A stretch of DNA of 64,000 bases from Rhynchopus euleeides (lineage: Eukaryota; Euglenozoa; Diplonemea; Diplonemida; Diplonemidae), in the NCBI GenBank assembly GCA_963210315.1, contig OY723243.1:310001-374000 (forward strand), in the 5' to 3' direction. How positions within the stretch are numbered: position 1 is the stretch's first letter; the number at the start of each line of letters is the position of its first letter. Positions 43,710 through 53,333 of this stretch are shown here, piece by piece. The notes under the pieces were generated by a model. It ran no database searches. It was not told where the DNA came from and was given only the letters and a program-made list of their open reading frames with translations. The position numbers and the translations under genes were made by a program.

Positions 43710-44118
43710 CCAGGCCCAGGCAGCCTCCTGGCAGGGTGGCGCGATGCTGCAGGCAGGGCAGGGTCGGGTGGGGGGTGGGGTGGGGGTGTAGGTGTGGGCA
43801 CCCTTCACTCAAAAGTGAAGCAAAAAGGGTGGGGGGGGAGCGGGGGTCATCTTTCGTCTTTTCGTTCCTTTATCCGGGTTACACGGCTCAGACAGAACGG
43901 AAGGGCGGCGGCAGCTGCGGCGGCAGCTAAAGGGGGGAGTGGCGGCGCGGCTCTGGCAAGAGCAGCGCAGGAAAAGAGAAGGGTGAAGGGCGGAGCACCT
44001 GCCCTTCCGAACAAAGCACGACGCCACACTGCTGGCGCGGTGGGTCTTGACACAGCGAAAGCTACCACCACCACCCCTCAGAACAACGAACATCACAGAG
44101 GTGATGCACCAGGGCAGG
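43710..44118. other. Intergenic spacer
   Basis: About 400 bases, GC-rich, with a pyrimidine-rich tract ending CTGCAG (minus strand) about 40 bases upstream of the kaptin ATG. No gene. Confidence 0.6.
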
Positions 44119-45777
44119 TCAGTACCATATGGTTCGTTTGGTTCCTCTGGGCCTATCGCCGACCTGTGTTGGGAAGTGAGGCGAGTGAAGAGAAGCCGTT
44201 GGGGGAGCGCAGTGTGTAGTAGTGTGCAGTGTGCAGCGCAGCGCATGCCCCAACAACCAACAGCATACCGTGAGGGGGGCGAGCCGCTTCTGCGCCACGT
44301 CATCCGTCCCCATGATGACCATGCGCCGCTGCACCTCCGTCAGCTCCTCGCGGTAGCGGCGCTCCGTCTCATGCTTCTTCTGCATCCACCCCATCACATC
44401 GGGGCACGTGCTGGAGGTCCCATGCGCATGCTGCGTCTTCTGCGGCAGCTTCTGCGCCGTGTAATACCCAGGCCCGGGCATCTGGTCCAGCCTCCGCTGT
44501 GGGAAACGGTCGGACCGCGAGAAGGTCGGGCACACCGGCTTCTTCACCTTTTTATACTTGGCTGCGTCGTAGCTGCAGGGCCCGGGCCCCTCCTTCAGGG
44601 GCGGGGCCAGGGGTGAGGAGATGCTGTACGACGGGCCAGCCGCAGACGCGTCAAGCATGTAGGCCCCGGGCCCAGGGGACCCCTGCCCATGCTCCACTTG
44701 ATACTGCGCCTCGCGCCCTGCAGGCTTCTTCTTCGATACACGCTTGCGTGCTTGCGGTTCCTCATCATCACGCTGCTTGCGCTCGTCGAAGTAGCGGCGC
44801 ACCTCCCCGTCGTATGTGTTGGTGCTGGGCTGGGGTGCGAAGGAGTACGCAGGGGCGTTGCGCTTCACCACCGCCTCGTTGATGACATAGCGCTGCGGCC
44901 CCGGCGCAGACATGTCGCCGTAGAACACCGTGTCGCGCAGCGTTTTCCTCCCGAAGGCGCCAGAGGAGAGAGTCGCCCCCGACGCGACGTTGATGTCACG
45001 GCAGGTGCCGGATGCGGCGCCACCCCCGCTGCGCACCGCCACCGTCCGCACCTGGGAGGGCTCGGGGGCCGTCGTGGGTGTCCCCGGTGCGGCAGGGGTT
45101 GCCGATGTCGCCGAGGGCTCCGGCTGTTCGAGGAACTGGAAGAACCCCACCTGGCCCTCCCGAGGCGGGAAGCGCACGCCCTTCCGGCACTTCAGGGTCT
45201 CTGCGACGGAGTAGATCGGGCCGGGCGACCGCTCCTTCGGGTCTGGGAAGCGCGGGGCGGACGACACGTGCACCCTCCTGCGCTGCGGGGACAGCTTCGC
45301 GGCATCCACCTCCTCTGCTATCCCACGCAGCATAGACTGGGGCCCGGGTGTCTCCGTATGCACCTTCGGCGGCTCACGCCCCGTCAGGGGGAAGGTGCCC
45401 GAAGGGCTGCCGGGGCGCGAGTGGTCCTCGCACCCCTGGTGTGCATGCACCCCGCCTGCTCGTGCGTCTGCCGGGAAGCGCCTGTCGTGGCTGAAGGCAG
45501 GCCTCCCGCTGACCGTGCGTGTCGGGTGGGTTCCGGTGCCAAGCGAGGCGGCAACGGGGTATGTTGCAGGGCCCGGCGAGTCCTCCGCAACGTGGGCCCG
45601 CTTCGACCCGTTGGTCCATGTTGTGGCGCTCATCCAACGCTTCTTGTCATCTGCAATCCCTTCTGCCGCCGAGTAAGACCCCGGGCCTGGGTAGTCGTCC
45701 TTGATAGCGCAGTGCACATATCGCAGCCTCTCCGCGTCGGCGTGCAGCGCGCGCGGCTGCCGCACGAGCCGGGCCAT
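44119..45777 (-). CDS. SHIPPO (STPGR) repeat protein, two exons
   Basis: Exons 45777-44269 and 44163-44119 around a 105-bp GT-AG intron: 517 residues. Eight Pro-Gly-Pro-x-x-Tyr type repeats occur (YPGPGSY, SPGPATY, TPGPQSM, SPGPIYS, APGPQRY, SPGPGAY, GPGPCSY, MPGPGYY), spaced 40-80 residues apart. Proteins of this family (ODF3/CIMAP, SHIPPO) line flagellar or subpellicular microtubules, often inside the doublet lumen. A charged helix (KKHETERRYREELTEVQRRM) precedes the last exon, which adds VGDRPRGTKRTIWY. The intron is a multiple of three without stops, so splicing rests on the GTATGC...CAACACAG borders and not on the frame. A CCCCTCAG tract lies six bases before the ATG. Confidence 0.83.
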   Translation of the reverse strand: MARLVRQPRALHADAERLRYVHCAIKDDYPGPGSYSAAEGIADDKKRWMSATTWTNGSKRAHVAEDSPGPATYPVAASLGTGTHPTRTVSGRPAFSHDRRFPADARAGGVHAHQGCEDHSRPGSPSGTFPLTGREPPKVHTETPGPQSMLRGIAEEVDAAKLSPQRRRVHVSSAPRFPDPKERSPGPIYSVAETLKCRKGVRFPPREGQVGFFQFLEQPEPSATSATPAAPGTPTTAPEPSQVRTVAVRSGGGAASGTCRDINVASGATLSSGAFGRKTLRDTVFYGDMSAPGPQRYVINEAVVKRNAPAYSFAPQPSTNTYDGEVRRYFDERKQRDDEEPQARKRVSKKKPAGREAQYQVEHGQGSPGPGAYMLDASAAGPSYSISSPLAPPLKEGPGPCSYDAAKYKKVKKPVCPTFSRSDRFPQRRLDQMPGPGYYTAQKLPQKTQHAHGTSSTCPDVMGWMQKKHETERRYREELTEVQRRMVIMGTDDVAQKRLAPLTVCCWLLGHALRCTLHTTTHCAPPTASLHSPHFPTQVGDRPRGTKRTIWY

Positions 45778-46750
45778 CGATCCCTGAGGGGTGATGGTGT
45801 GGCGCAGTGTGCTGTGGCGTGGTGCAACACGGGAAAAAGCGAGGCAGTGGAATTCGATGTAGTGCGATGCGTTGACCCTCCACAACGGGGTGCCGGGGAG
45901 GGTCAGGAGGGGTGGGGTAGGGGATCCGAGTCGTGTTGCCTCTATTAATTTCGACTGTTCGAGGGGGGTGGGGGGTCAAGAAGCCCTTCGGGTTTGTTTG
46001 TGCGCTTCGAGCGCGCAGTGTATTACCCAGGTATCGCGGTTCTGAGAGAACCGTAAACACCGCAACACACAACACCCTGGCTTCGTTTTCTTTTTGACAA
46101 TCAGACTTCCACAGTAATGCTGTGGCTAAAAGAGATTGGGCGGAAGGGGGCGGGGACAAAAGCCAGAAATAATGACTCGGATTCTACGCCCTTGGGCTCT
46201 AGAGCAGAAGCACGTCTGCTGTCTATAACATAGAAAAGGGGCAGGGGACAGGGGACAGGGGGCGGGGGGAAATCCAGTGGAAGATATGGAAACAAAGAGG
46301 TACGGGTGTCAAAAACTGCACCAGCTGGGGTGACGAAGAGTGCATGTTTGTACACTCCCCGATTCTTGCTGTGATAGAGAACGCCAAAGATTGCCGAAGG
46401 GGCGAAAAGACCCACCCGCTCAGTGTGCCAACCTCTTGCGAGGTGAGAGCTCACGCTCCGCACCGCAGAGGGGAAAGCCTTCAATGCCCTGCACTCTCCA
46501 GACTTCAAGACTCAACCCCAGGTGCAGAAGACAACCACCCTTTGCCCCACCTCCACCACTCAACACTAGGCACAAACATTCGCTGCTTGGCCCATCTAGA
46601 CGAGCCTGGGGAAAAAGATCTACGGTAGGCTCCATCAGCCAGACGCCACCCCTGGCAACAGACTCACGTCATCTGCCTGCCGGTGTGGCAGGAGCGATCG
46701 TCAGCACCACCACCCGACCTTGACTTCGTATCATGCATGCATGCCTCAAC
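45778..46750. other. Intergenic stretch, nothing recognised
   Basis: About 970 bases without gene-like ORFs. A ggacagggg-type short tandem repeat stands near 46232-46262. Confidence 0.6.
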
Positions 46751-49249
46751 TCAACAGTCCTGCAGCCAGATGTCTGTCTGGCAGCCGGAGAGCAGCTCGC
46801 ATGCGATGCGCCGCATCTGCTGGCACTCGAAGTATCCACCGCCGCACTGCAGCTGCTGCACGAAGCCTGCTTCCTCGTCGAGCAGCGAAAGGAAGCTGCC
46901 TTCGAGCTGCACGTTGACGTGGGAGCTCTGCTCGCGGGAGTCTGTGAAGTAGGTCCCGGGCGCCCCGAAGGTCACAACGGGGACCGGCAGGTCGTGCATG
47001 ATGGCGTGCCCCACAGGCGTGCCGTGGCCTGTCACGACGACGTTGGTGCCGTTGCCCACCAGCTGTGCCACGTGCTGCTTCAGCATCTCCGCAGGGCGGG
47101 TGGGGGCCCGCCCGAGGAGGCGGGAGAGGGACGCAGAGAAGAGCACGACGCGTGCCTTGTCCTCGTCACGCCAGGCACGCGTGAAGGGGATGAGGGCCTG
47201 CATCATCTGCACCAGCACGCTGTCGCCCCACAGGTCGAGGTCCAGCGCCCACTGGCTCTCCTCCTCGCCGCCCTGCACCACCACCACGGCTGTTGTGTTG
47301 TCGGTGCTGGCGATGGTGGTGTAGCCCAGGTCGCCAGGGTGCTGCACGTCGTGTGTTGCGTAGACACCCCATGCAGCCCCGTACAGCGAGGCGAGGTCCT
47401 TTTGGATGGCTTCGCGTGTGGGGTGCTGCGTCACATAGGCCATCAGCGCCAGGTCGTGTGTGTGGAGCGTGCCCCACCGCATGGAGCAGGCTGCGTACAC
47501 ACCTGCGGTGGATGTGGTGTTCGACACTGCGTCCGAAGCCACAGGCCCCTCCAGGGGGCCGGTGAAGAGGCCACCGATGCCCGCAACGACGCACGACATC
47601 ACCATGAAGACGAACCAGAAGCAGGTTGCCACCTTGGCGTCCGACGTCAGCACACGCTGCGTCTTATCGAGCTTTGCCTCCAGTGCGCCGCAGTGGTGCT
47701 CCAGCAGGACGCTCGTCTCCTGTGCCAAGCGCTCGCGGGTGCGGCGGCTCTTGCGGAGGAGGCAAGAGCTCTTGGGGTGGCAGACGCGCAGGGCATCCAA
47801 GCAGGGCAGCAGCTCGAGGTAACGCGTGTACTGCACCTCCTCTTCGTCGTCGTGCATCGGCAGCACGAAGCCCTCGGTGACGTGCAGGCTGTGCCGCCGC
47901 ACCAGCTGGCCCTGCGCCATCACCCACAGGACCACCGTCATGCCAACGAGGCTTGCGTCACCCGACAGGGCGGCCCCGATGACACCGAACACCGTGAACA
48001 CTGCCCAGCAGGTCATGGCGATGAGGGTCGTCACGCGCTGGCGGCGTGCGGTCTTCGAGGCACGCTTGGCGGGCTTTGCAGCGGAGTAGGCGAGGAAGAG
48101 AGCGCCTGCCAGCACAACACAGGCGATGGCTACCCACTTCACGTCGGAGACACTGTTGCCGAGTGTGAGCACAGCGAAGAGCACCCACACGCACCCCATC
48201 GCAACGTGGGCTGCGTACGTGCGGACGGAGAGGAAGTCCAGCCCGAACTCTGCCATCACGAGGGGGTTGGAGCTGAGGCGCCGCATCCAGGGCACCGCCT
48301 CGCCCTCGGGGATCCTGCCGGTGTGCTCCTTGCGCAGCTTCGTGCCCTCCCGCCAGGCGCGCCGCTTGCTCCTGAGGGAGACAAACCACATGTACAGCCA
48401 CACCGCAGCCACCACACTGCACATCACGACGAAGGCCACGAAGGCGAAGACACCCACGAAGGAGAAGGCCCCGCCACCGACAGAGCTGAAGATGACGGCA
48501 GTGATGCACGGCCCCACAAGAGTGGCCACCAGCAGGGCAGCCAGCTGCGCGTTGCGCACAGCAATGGCCTGGTGGGTGTAGTTGGCGTTCGGCAAGAAGA
48601 ACAGGTGGACGGTGTCGCGAGACATCCCCAGCCAGTTATGCAGGAGCTTCGCGTTGCAGTCGAGCAGGGTCGCGGTGCAGGTGACGAGCAGTGCCATGGC
48701 GTGGAGCGACGACACGACTGTCCAGAACTCCTGCGTGTCGGGGAGCAGCATGCGCAGGGCAAGGGTCCACGTGAGCCGTGCCGCGAGGCACACAGCGAAG
48801 CACATGACAGACAGCAGCAGCAGCGCGATGTAGGCGCGGCACCACAGCGAGAAGGCAACCTCCTCTGCAACAGAGAGCACCCACTGGCCGCACGTCACGC
48901 CCTGCCGCACCTCGCTGCCCACGCTGAGGCGGCGCGTCGGGGTGGCTGAGGAGGTGCGCGATGCGTTGCCCTGTGTGCCCATGCCCTGCGACATGCCGTG
49001 GGGGCTCAGTGCCTCGGCGACAGCGTCATCGTCGGCGCCGGCGCTGTTGCTCTGGTCATCCCCTGGGTGGTGTGCCCCGTGTGCGGCCTGTGGGGCGGCA
49101 TCGTGGGGCATCTGCGACTGGGGGGTCGTGCGCATCGAATCTGTCACGGGCTCCATCTCCTCCAGGTGGTGCACGCTCCCCAGGTCCATCACCTCGGACA
49201 GGGGCACGCCATCCCCGCTCCCACTGGCGTTAGTGGAGCAGTCTTGCAT
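46751..49249 (-). CDS. Polytopic membrane protein with lipase class 3-like domain
   Basis: 832 residues from ATG at 49249. This start is chosen because a long pyrimidine tract ending CCCTGCAG lies six bases before it. A Ser/Asp-rich N terminus (about 130 residues) leads to about nine membrane segments (first AYIALLLLSVMCFAVCLAA, last VATCFWFVFMVMSCVVAGIG, near residue 550). The soluble C-terminal part has the class 3 lipase layout: VVVTGHGTPVGHAIM where VVTGHSLGG is usual, then VPVVTFGAPGTYF. The nucleophile serine is replaced by glycine, so esterase activity is doubtful. Trypanosomatids have lipase-domain membrane proteins of similar build. Substrate and location are unknown. Confidence 0.75.
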   Translation of the reverse strand: MQDCSTNASGSGDGVPLSEVMDLGSVHHLEEMEPVTDSMRTTPQSQMPHDAAPQAAHGAHHPGDDQSNSAGADDDAVAEALSPHGMSQGMGTQGNASRTSSATPTRRLSVGSEVRQGVTCGQWVLSVAEEVAFSLWCRAYIALLLLSVMCFAVCLAARLTWTLALRMLLPDTQEFWTVVSSLHAMALLVTCTATLLDCNAKLLHNWLGMSRDTVHLFFLPNANYTHQAIAVRNAQLAALLVATLVGPCITAVIFSSVGGGAFSFVGVFAFVAFVVMCSVVAAVWLYMWFVSLRSKRRAWREGTKLRKEHTGRIPEGEAVPWMRRLSSNPLVMAEFGLDFLSVRTYAAHVAMGCVWVLFAVLTLGNSVSDVKWVAIACVVLAGALFLAYSAAKPAKRASKTARRQRVTTLIAMTCWAVFTVFGVIGAALSGDASLVGMTVVLWVMAQGQLVRRHSLHVTEGFVLPMHDDEEEVQYTRYLELLPCLDALRVCHPKSSCLLRKSRRTRERLAQETSVLLEHHCGALEAKLDKTQRVLTSDAKVATCFWFVFMVMSCVVAGIGGLFTGPLEGPVASDAVSNTTSTAGVYAACSMRWGTLHTHDLALMAYVTQHPTREAIQKDLASLYGAAWGVYATHDVQHPGDLGYTTIASTDNTTAVVVVQGGEEESQWALDLDLWGDSVLVQMMQALIPFTRAWRDEDKARVVLFSASLSRLLGRAPTRPAEMLKQHVAQLVGNGTNVVVTGHGTPVGHAIMHDLPVPVVTFGAPGTYFTDSREQSSHVNVQLEGSFLSLLDEEAGFVQQLQCGGGYFECQQMRRIACELLSGCQTDIWLQDC

Positions 49250-49397
49250 CGCAACCTGCAGGGTGTGTGTGTAAGAGAAGAAGAACACATGCCTTTCTCC
49301 GTCTTGCCTTGGGGGTCGGGGGCAGGGGCGGGGGACAGGGGCATTCATTCGCACGGTTTCCTTAGGTCAGAGGTCAGGGCGGGGCAGAGTGAGTTGG

Positions 49398-52300
49398 TCA
49401 GGAAGCCCGCACTGTGGGCTTGGCAAAGTACAGTGCGTACTCCGAAGGGATTGGCACCCGCCGCTTCTTTGCACGGCCCCCACTGCGCCCCCAGATGTCA
49501 GCGGAGTGTGCACGGGGCGGGTGTGAGGAACCGGGTTTTGCGCGCAGGAGCGCGCGGACTTCGCTGCGTGTCGTAGCGCTTGGGGTCAACACGGGATCTG
49601 CAGGCGCAGGGTGCCACGGCTCCCACTGGGCAGCATCTGCGCCGTGCTGCTCCTCCAGGCTGCGGCGTGCGGCACCCTCCTCGGAGGCGATGACGTCGCG
49701 CCCGCTGGCATGCATGCCCGAGAGGGTGGCACAGCGAGAGACGAAGGCTTGGTGCTGCCGCTTCCTGCGGCGCTCCTGCTTCGCCTCTGCCCTGCGCTGG
49801 CGGGCCCTGGCCTTGAGGGAGGTGTACGCCCAGAGCTTGACCCAGTATATCTCCAGCATGAGCACGAAGTTGCGGCGCAGCATGATGCCGATGGCATCAC
49901 GCTGCAGCTCTTGCCTGTTGCTCTGCCAGTGCTGCAGGAGGGAGGCACAGTGCAGCTCCAGGGCGTCTGCCTCGTCGCACTCCTCACCAAGAGTGCAGCT
50001 CCTTGCGGCGTGTTCTACAGAGAGCAGCGCAGAGCTGCTGGCCCAGTGGTGCATCTTCAGCATGTACCTCGTCAAAATCAAGCGGCGGACACGCTCGTAC
50101 AGGTCGTGCAACTGCTTGCGGCGTGCCAGGCGTGCGTCAAAGAATGCTTGCATGGTCAAAAAGAAGGATCTGCGCACAATGAGCTCATTCCGCAGCTGGA
50201 GGGCGTGGCAACGTGTTTGGAGCACCATGAGTTTGTACTGCGAGAAGTATCGCCCGGCCAAGGTACAGACGGTCTTTGCTAGGAGGGCGGCGGCCTTGTC
50301 CTTCTTCCAGCGTGCAATGATGTTCTGTGTTGATTGGGTGAAGTACCACCGGAAGCGCTTTGCGAGGACCAACTCATTCTTGAGGCGCATCTGTGTGACG
50401 TACTGCCTGCGGGCGAGACGGCACTGGATGCGGCGCTGTTCGCGCTTCAGGGCAGCATAACTTCGCAGGGTGCTGATGTAGCGCCGCCGCAGATCATCCG
50501 ATGCGGCAGAGAAGAGAGACTGTGCAGCACGGCGTGCCCGTGTGGCCACCTCCAAGCGGGTACGGCCTGCCCAGGCACGACCCAGCGCCTGCAGCTTGCG
50601 GACGCAACACTCCTGCCAGGTGATGACGTAGATGCCTGTCGCAGTGCCCCCCACGGGGTCCAGCCATGCCGTCACGCTGTCCGGCCACACCCCTGCCGCA
50701 GTCTCCTTCGACACAGCGACGTCGACGATGGCGTTGCCGATGTGCCGCACCACCCAATGCAGCCCTGTGCACAGCACATAGTGCCCGCGGGGCCCCATCC
50801 ACACGGGCCGCGAGCAGGACACCTTGTCCACCGAGGTGTACACCCCAGTGAGGCCATGCACGCGGTGCGGCTCCACCACGAACACCTGCCGCCCGGGGAA
50901 GGCCTTGCCGCCACTCCGCCTCTCGGCCGCCTCCCGCTCGCACTGGTGCCGGCGGAACAGCGACTGCAGCTTCACCACACGCTGCAGGATGCGGTGCACC
51001 AGCTGCCGCATGTGCTTGCGGATGAGGAACCTGCGGAAGTGCCGCTGGATGGTCTTCGCCGCCTCAGCTCTCGCCAGGTGCCTCCCCGCAAGGGCCGCCC
51101 CACCGCGCCCAACACCCTCCAGTGTGCCCGCCGCACAGCGCACCCTGATGTGCCGCCCACGCATGAGGGCCTGCACCCGCGCAGCTGCGAGATGCCTCTG
51201 CAACACAGCCCGCCGCAGCATATCATAATACCGCCGGCACAGCATGCTGTTGTTTTCCCTGCGCAGCTGCGTGCCACGCTTGGCGATGTCCAACATGCGC
51301 AGGGTCCGCGAATCTCTCATATGTGCACGGTGGTCCACCAGGGCCCTCATATACTTTGCGACACACCGCCGCCGTTCCGAAGCGGCAAGAGCATCCACGG
51401 CACGGAGATACGCACGCTGCTGCTTCCCTGTGGCTGCGGCGATGCGGATTTTGGTGAAGTATCTGCAGAGAAGCATGCCAGAGCAGTGTGCCTGCATGAC
51501 CCTCACGGCGCGTATGATGGCCAGCGTGCGCTTGCTGCTGAGGCGGTCGAAGCGGTGGCGGAAGGTGCTGTGGTGCGCAAACATGTCGTAGTACCGCCTC
51601 AGGAGGAAGGCGAGACACTGCCGCTGCAGGCTGGCAACCCGCCTCCCCCTCTCCCGCCGCATGTCGCGGTGGCGGCACCACCGCCCGAACATCGCACCCG
51701 CCACCTTGGCATCGGTCAGCCGCGACAGCATGGCACACGCGCGCTGCGCCCACACCGGACGACCCCCACAGCCACACACCCCACCGCCCTGCCGCACTGC
51801 CGGTGGGCGGGCCACCTCCAGCAGCTCCTCCCCGCCGCCAAGACCCTCCGCCTGCTCCAACGGGGTGCTGCGCACCCCGCTGAGCACACCCCTCTCCGAC
51901 TCTGGCGGGTCCTCCGCCTCCGGACTGCAAGGCTGCACCTGCGCTCGATCATCCACCTCTGCCTCTGCCTCATCCGGCACCTCTGCAGGCTGCAGCACCG
52001 TCGGCACGGCGACGTCCACAGTGTCCGGATGTGGGGGTGTTGGTGAAGGAGTTTCTCCCGGCTGATTCACCCCAAGGGGGGTGTCGCCGCCGGGGCATGC
52101 ATCGTCTGGCGCAGCGCTGCAGGCGGCAGGGGCGGGGGCATCGCCCCCCTCCTGCAGGCTGGCAGCCTGCGACGCGGCGGTGCCCGCATCAGCATCATCA
52201 GCTCCTGCTGCAGTCGGCGGCAGCCTCTCGTCGCACTGCGGCTCCACAGTGTCCGGAAGTGGTGGTGGTGGTGAAGGAGTTTCTCCCAGCTGATTCAACC

Positions 52301-53333
52301 CAAGGGGGGTCTCACCGTCGGGGCATGCATCGTCGGGCTCAGCGCTGCAGGCAGCCTGCGGCGCGATGGTGCCCGCATCAGCATCATCAGCCCCTGCTGC
52401 AGTCGGGGGCAGCCCCTCGTCACACTGCGGTTCCACAGTGTCCGGAAGTGGTGGTGGCGGCGGTGAAGGAGTTTCTCCCGGCTGATTCAACCCAAGGGGG
52501 GTGTCGCCGCCGGGGCATGCATCGTCGGGCTCAGCGCTGCAGGCGGCAGGGGCGGGGGCATCGCCCCCCTCCTGCACGCTGGCAGCCTGCGACGCGGCGG
52601 TGCCCACCTCAGCATCATCAACCCCTGCTGCAGTCGGGGGCAGCCCCTCGTCACGCTGCGGCTCCACCGTGTCCGGAAGTGGTGGGGATGGTGGTGAAGC
52701 AGTTTCTCCCAGCTGATTCACCCCAAGGGGGGTGTCGCCGTTGGGGCATGCATCGTCGGGCGCAGCGCTGCAGGCGGCAGGGGCGGGGGCATCGCCCCCC
52801 TCCTGCAGGCTGGCAGCCTGCGACACGGCCTGGGCATCGTCAGCCCCTGCTGCAGTCGGGGACACCCCTTCGTCACACTGCGGCTCCGCCGTTGCCACCG
52901 TGTCCGGAAGTGGTGGGGATGGTGGTGAAGGAGTTTCTCCCAGCTGATTCACCCCAAGGGGGGTCTCGCCGTCGGGGCATGCATCGTCGGGCGCAGCGCT
53001 GCAGGCAGCCTCAGCATCATCAGCCCCTGCTGCAGTCGGGGGCAGCCCCTCGTCACACTGCGGCTCCCCCGTGTCCGGAAGTGGTGGCGGCGGCGGTGAA
53101 GGAGTTTCTCCCGGCTGATTCAACCCAAGGGGGGTGTCGCCGCCGGGGCATTCATCGTCGGGCGCAGCGCTGCAGGCAGCCTGCGGCGCGGCGGTGCCCG
53201 CATCAGCATCATCAGTCGGGGGCAGCCCCTCGTCACACTGCGGCTCCCCCGTTGCCTGCAAACCCGCTGGCGGTGTCCCAGCGGCATCCTGCTGCGGTTC
53301 AGCTGCAGCCTGCACAGGCCGTTCGCCGGGCAT
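49398..53333 (-). CDS. Large IQ-motif protein with Pro/Asp-rich tandem repeats
   Basis: 1311 residues from the first ATG (53333). Residues 30-440 hold six imperfect acidic, Pro-rich repeats of 50-80 residues, each ending like GVNQLGETPSPPSPPLPDT; their DNA (about 52010-53260) is a GC-rich minisatellite. Then come helical, Arg/Gln-rich segments with IQ-type calmodulin motifs (ARVQALMRGRHIRVRC, AAKTIQRHFRRFLIRKHM, VVKLQSLFRRHQ, VRKLQALGRAWAGR). Between IQ motifs lies a 90-residue globular module (VFVVEPHRVHGLTGVY to GIYVITW) with an RPVW...GHYVLCTGLHWVV core. Such proteins commonly sit on the cytoskeleton or axoneme. No closer family recognised. It ends 149 bases before the lipase-like start. 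Confidence 0.75.
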   Translation of the reverse strand: MPGERPVQAAAEPQQDAAGTPPAGLQATGEPQCDEGLPPTDDADAGTAAPQAACSAAPDDECPGGDTPLGLNQPGETPSPPPPPLPDTGEPQCDEGLPPTAAGADDAEAACSAAPDDACPDGETPLGVNQLGETPSPPSPPLPDTVATAEPQCDEGVSPTAAGADDAQAVSQAASLQEGGDAPAPAACSAAPDDACPNGDTPLGVNQLGETASPPSPPLPDTVEPQRDEGLPPTAAGVDDAEVGTAASQAASVQEGGDAPAPAACSAEPDDACPGGDTPLGLNQPGETPSPPPPPLPDTVEPQCDEGLPPTAAGADDADAGTIAPQAACSAEPDDACPDGETPLGLNQLGETPSPPPPLPDTVEPQCDERLPPTAAGADDADAGTAASQAASLQEGGDAPAPAACSAAPDDACPGGDTPLGVNQPGETPSPTPPHPDTVDVAVPTVLQPAEVPDEAEAEVDDRAQVQPCSPEAEDPPESERGVLSGVRSTPLEQAEGLGGGEELLEVARPPAVRQGGGVCGCGGRPVWAQRACAMLSRLTDAKVAGAMFGRWCRHRDMRRERGRRVASLQRQCLAFLLRRYYDMFAHHSTFRHRFDRLSSKRTLAIIRAVRVMQAHCSGMLLCRYFTKIRIAAATGKQQRAYLRAVDALAASERRRCVAKYMRALVDHRAHMRDSRTLRMLDIAKRGTQLRRENNSMLCRRYYDMLRRAVLQRHLAAARVQALMRGRHIRVRCAAGTLEGVGRGGAALAGRHLARAEAAKTIQRHFRRFLIRKHMRQLVHRILQRVVKLQSLFRRHQCEREAAERRSGGKAFPGRQVFVVEPHRVHGLTGVYTSVDKVSCSRPVWMGPRGHYVLCTGLHWVVRHIGNAIVDVAVSKETAAGVWPDSVTAWLDPVGGTATGIYVITWQECCVRKLQALGRAWAGRTRLEVATRARRAAQSLFSAASDDLRRRYISTLRSYAALKREQRRIQCRLARRQYVTQMRLKNELVLAKRFRWYFTQSTQNIIARWKKDKAAALLAKTVCTLAGRYFSQYKLMVLQTRCHALQLRNELIVRRSFFLTMQAFFDARLARRKQLHDLYERVRRLILTRYMLKMHHWASSSALLSVEHAARSCTLGEECDEADALELHCASLLQHWQSNRQELQRDAIGIMLRRNFVLMLEIYWVKLWAYTSLKARARQRRAEAKQERRRKRQHQAFVSRCATLSGMHASGRDVIASEEGAARRSLEEQHGADAAQWEPWHPAPADPVLTPSATTRSEVRALLRAKPGSSHPPRAHSADIWGRSGGRAKKRRVPIPSEYALYFAKPTVRAS
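52010..53260 (-). repeat. Coding minisatellite of the IQ protein
   Basis: Six units of roughly 150-240 bp share GAAGGAGTTTCTCCCGGCTG or GAAGGAGTTTCTCCCAGCTG and GGGGCATGCATCGTC. Units differ mainly by in-frame block deletions, which points to slippage or unequal exchange that keeps the frame. Confidence 0.85.

Noticed and set aside
46733-48949. 738-codon plus-strand ORF
   Set aside because: Antisense to the lipase-like membrane protein; His/Gln/Arg-rich composition typical of a shadow frame in GC-rich coding DNA.
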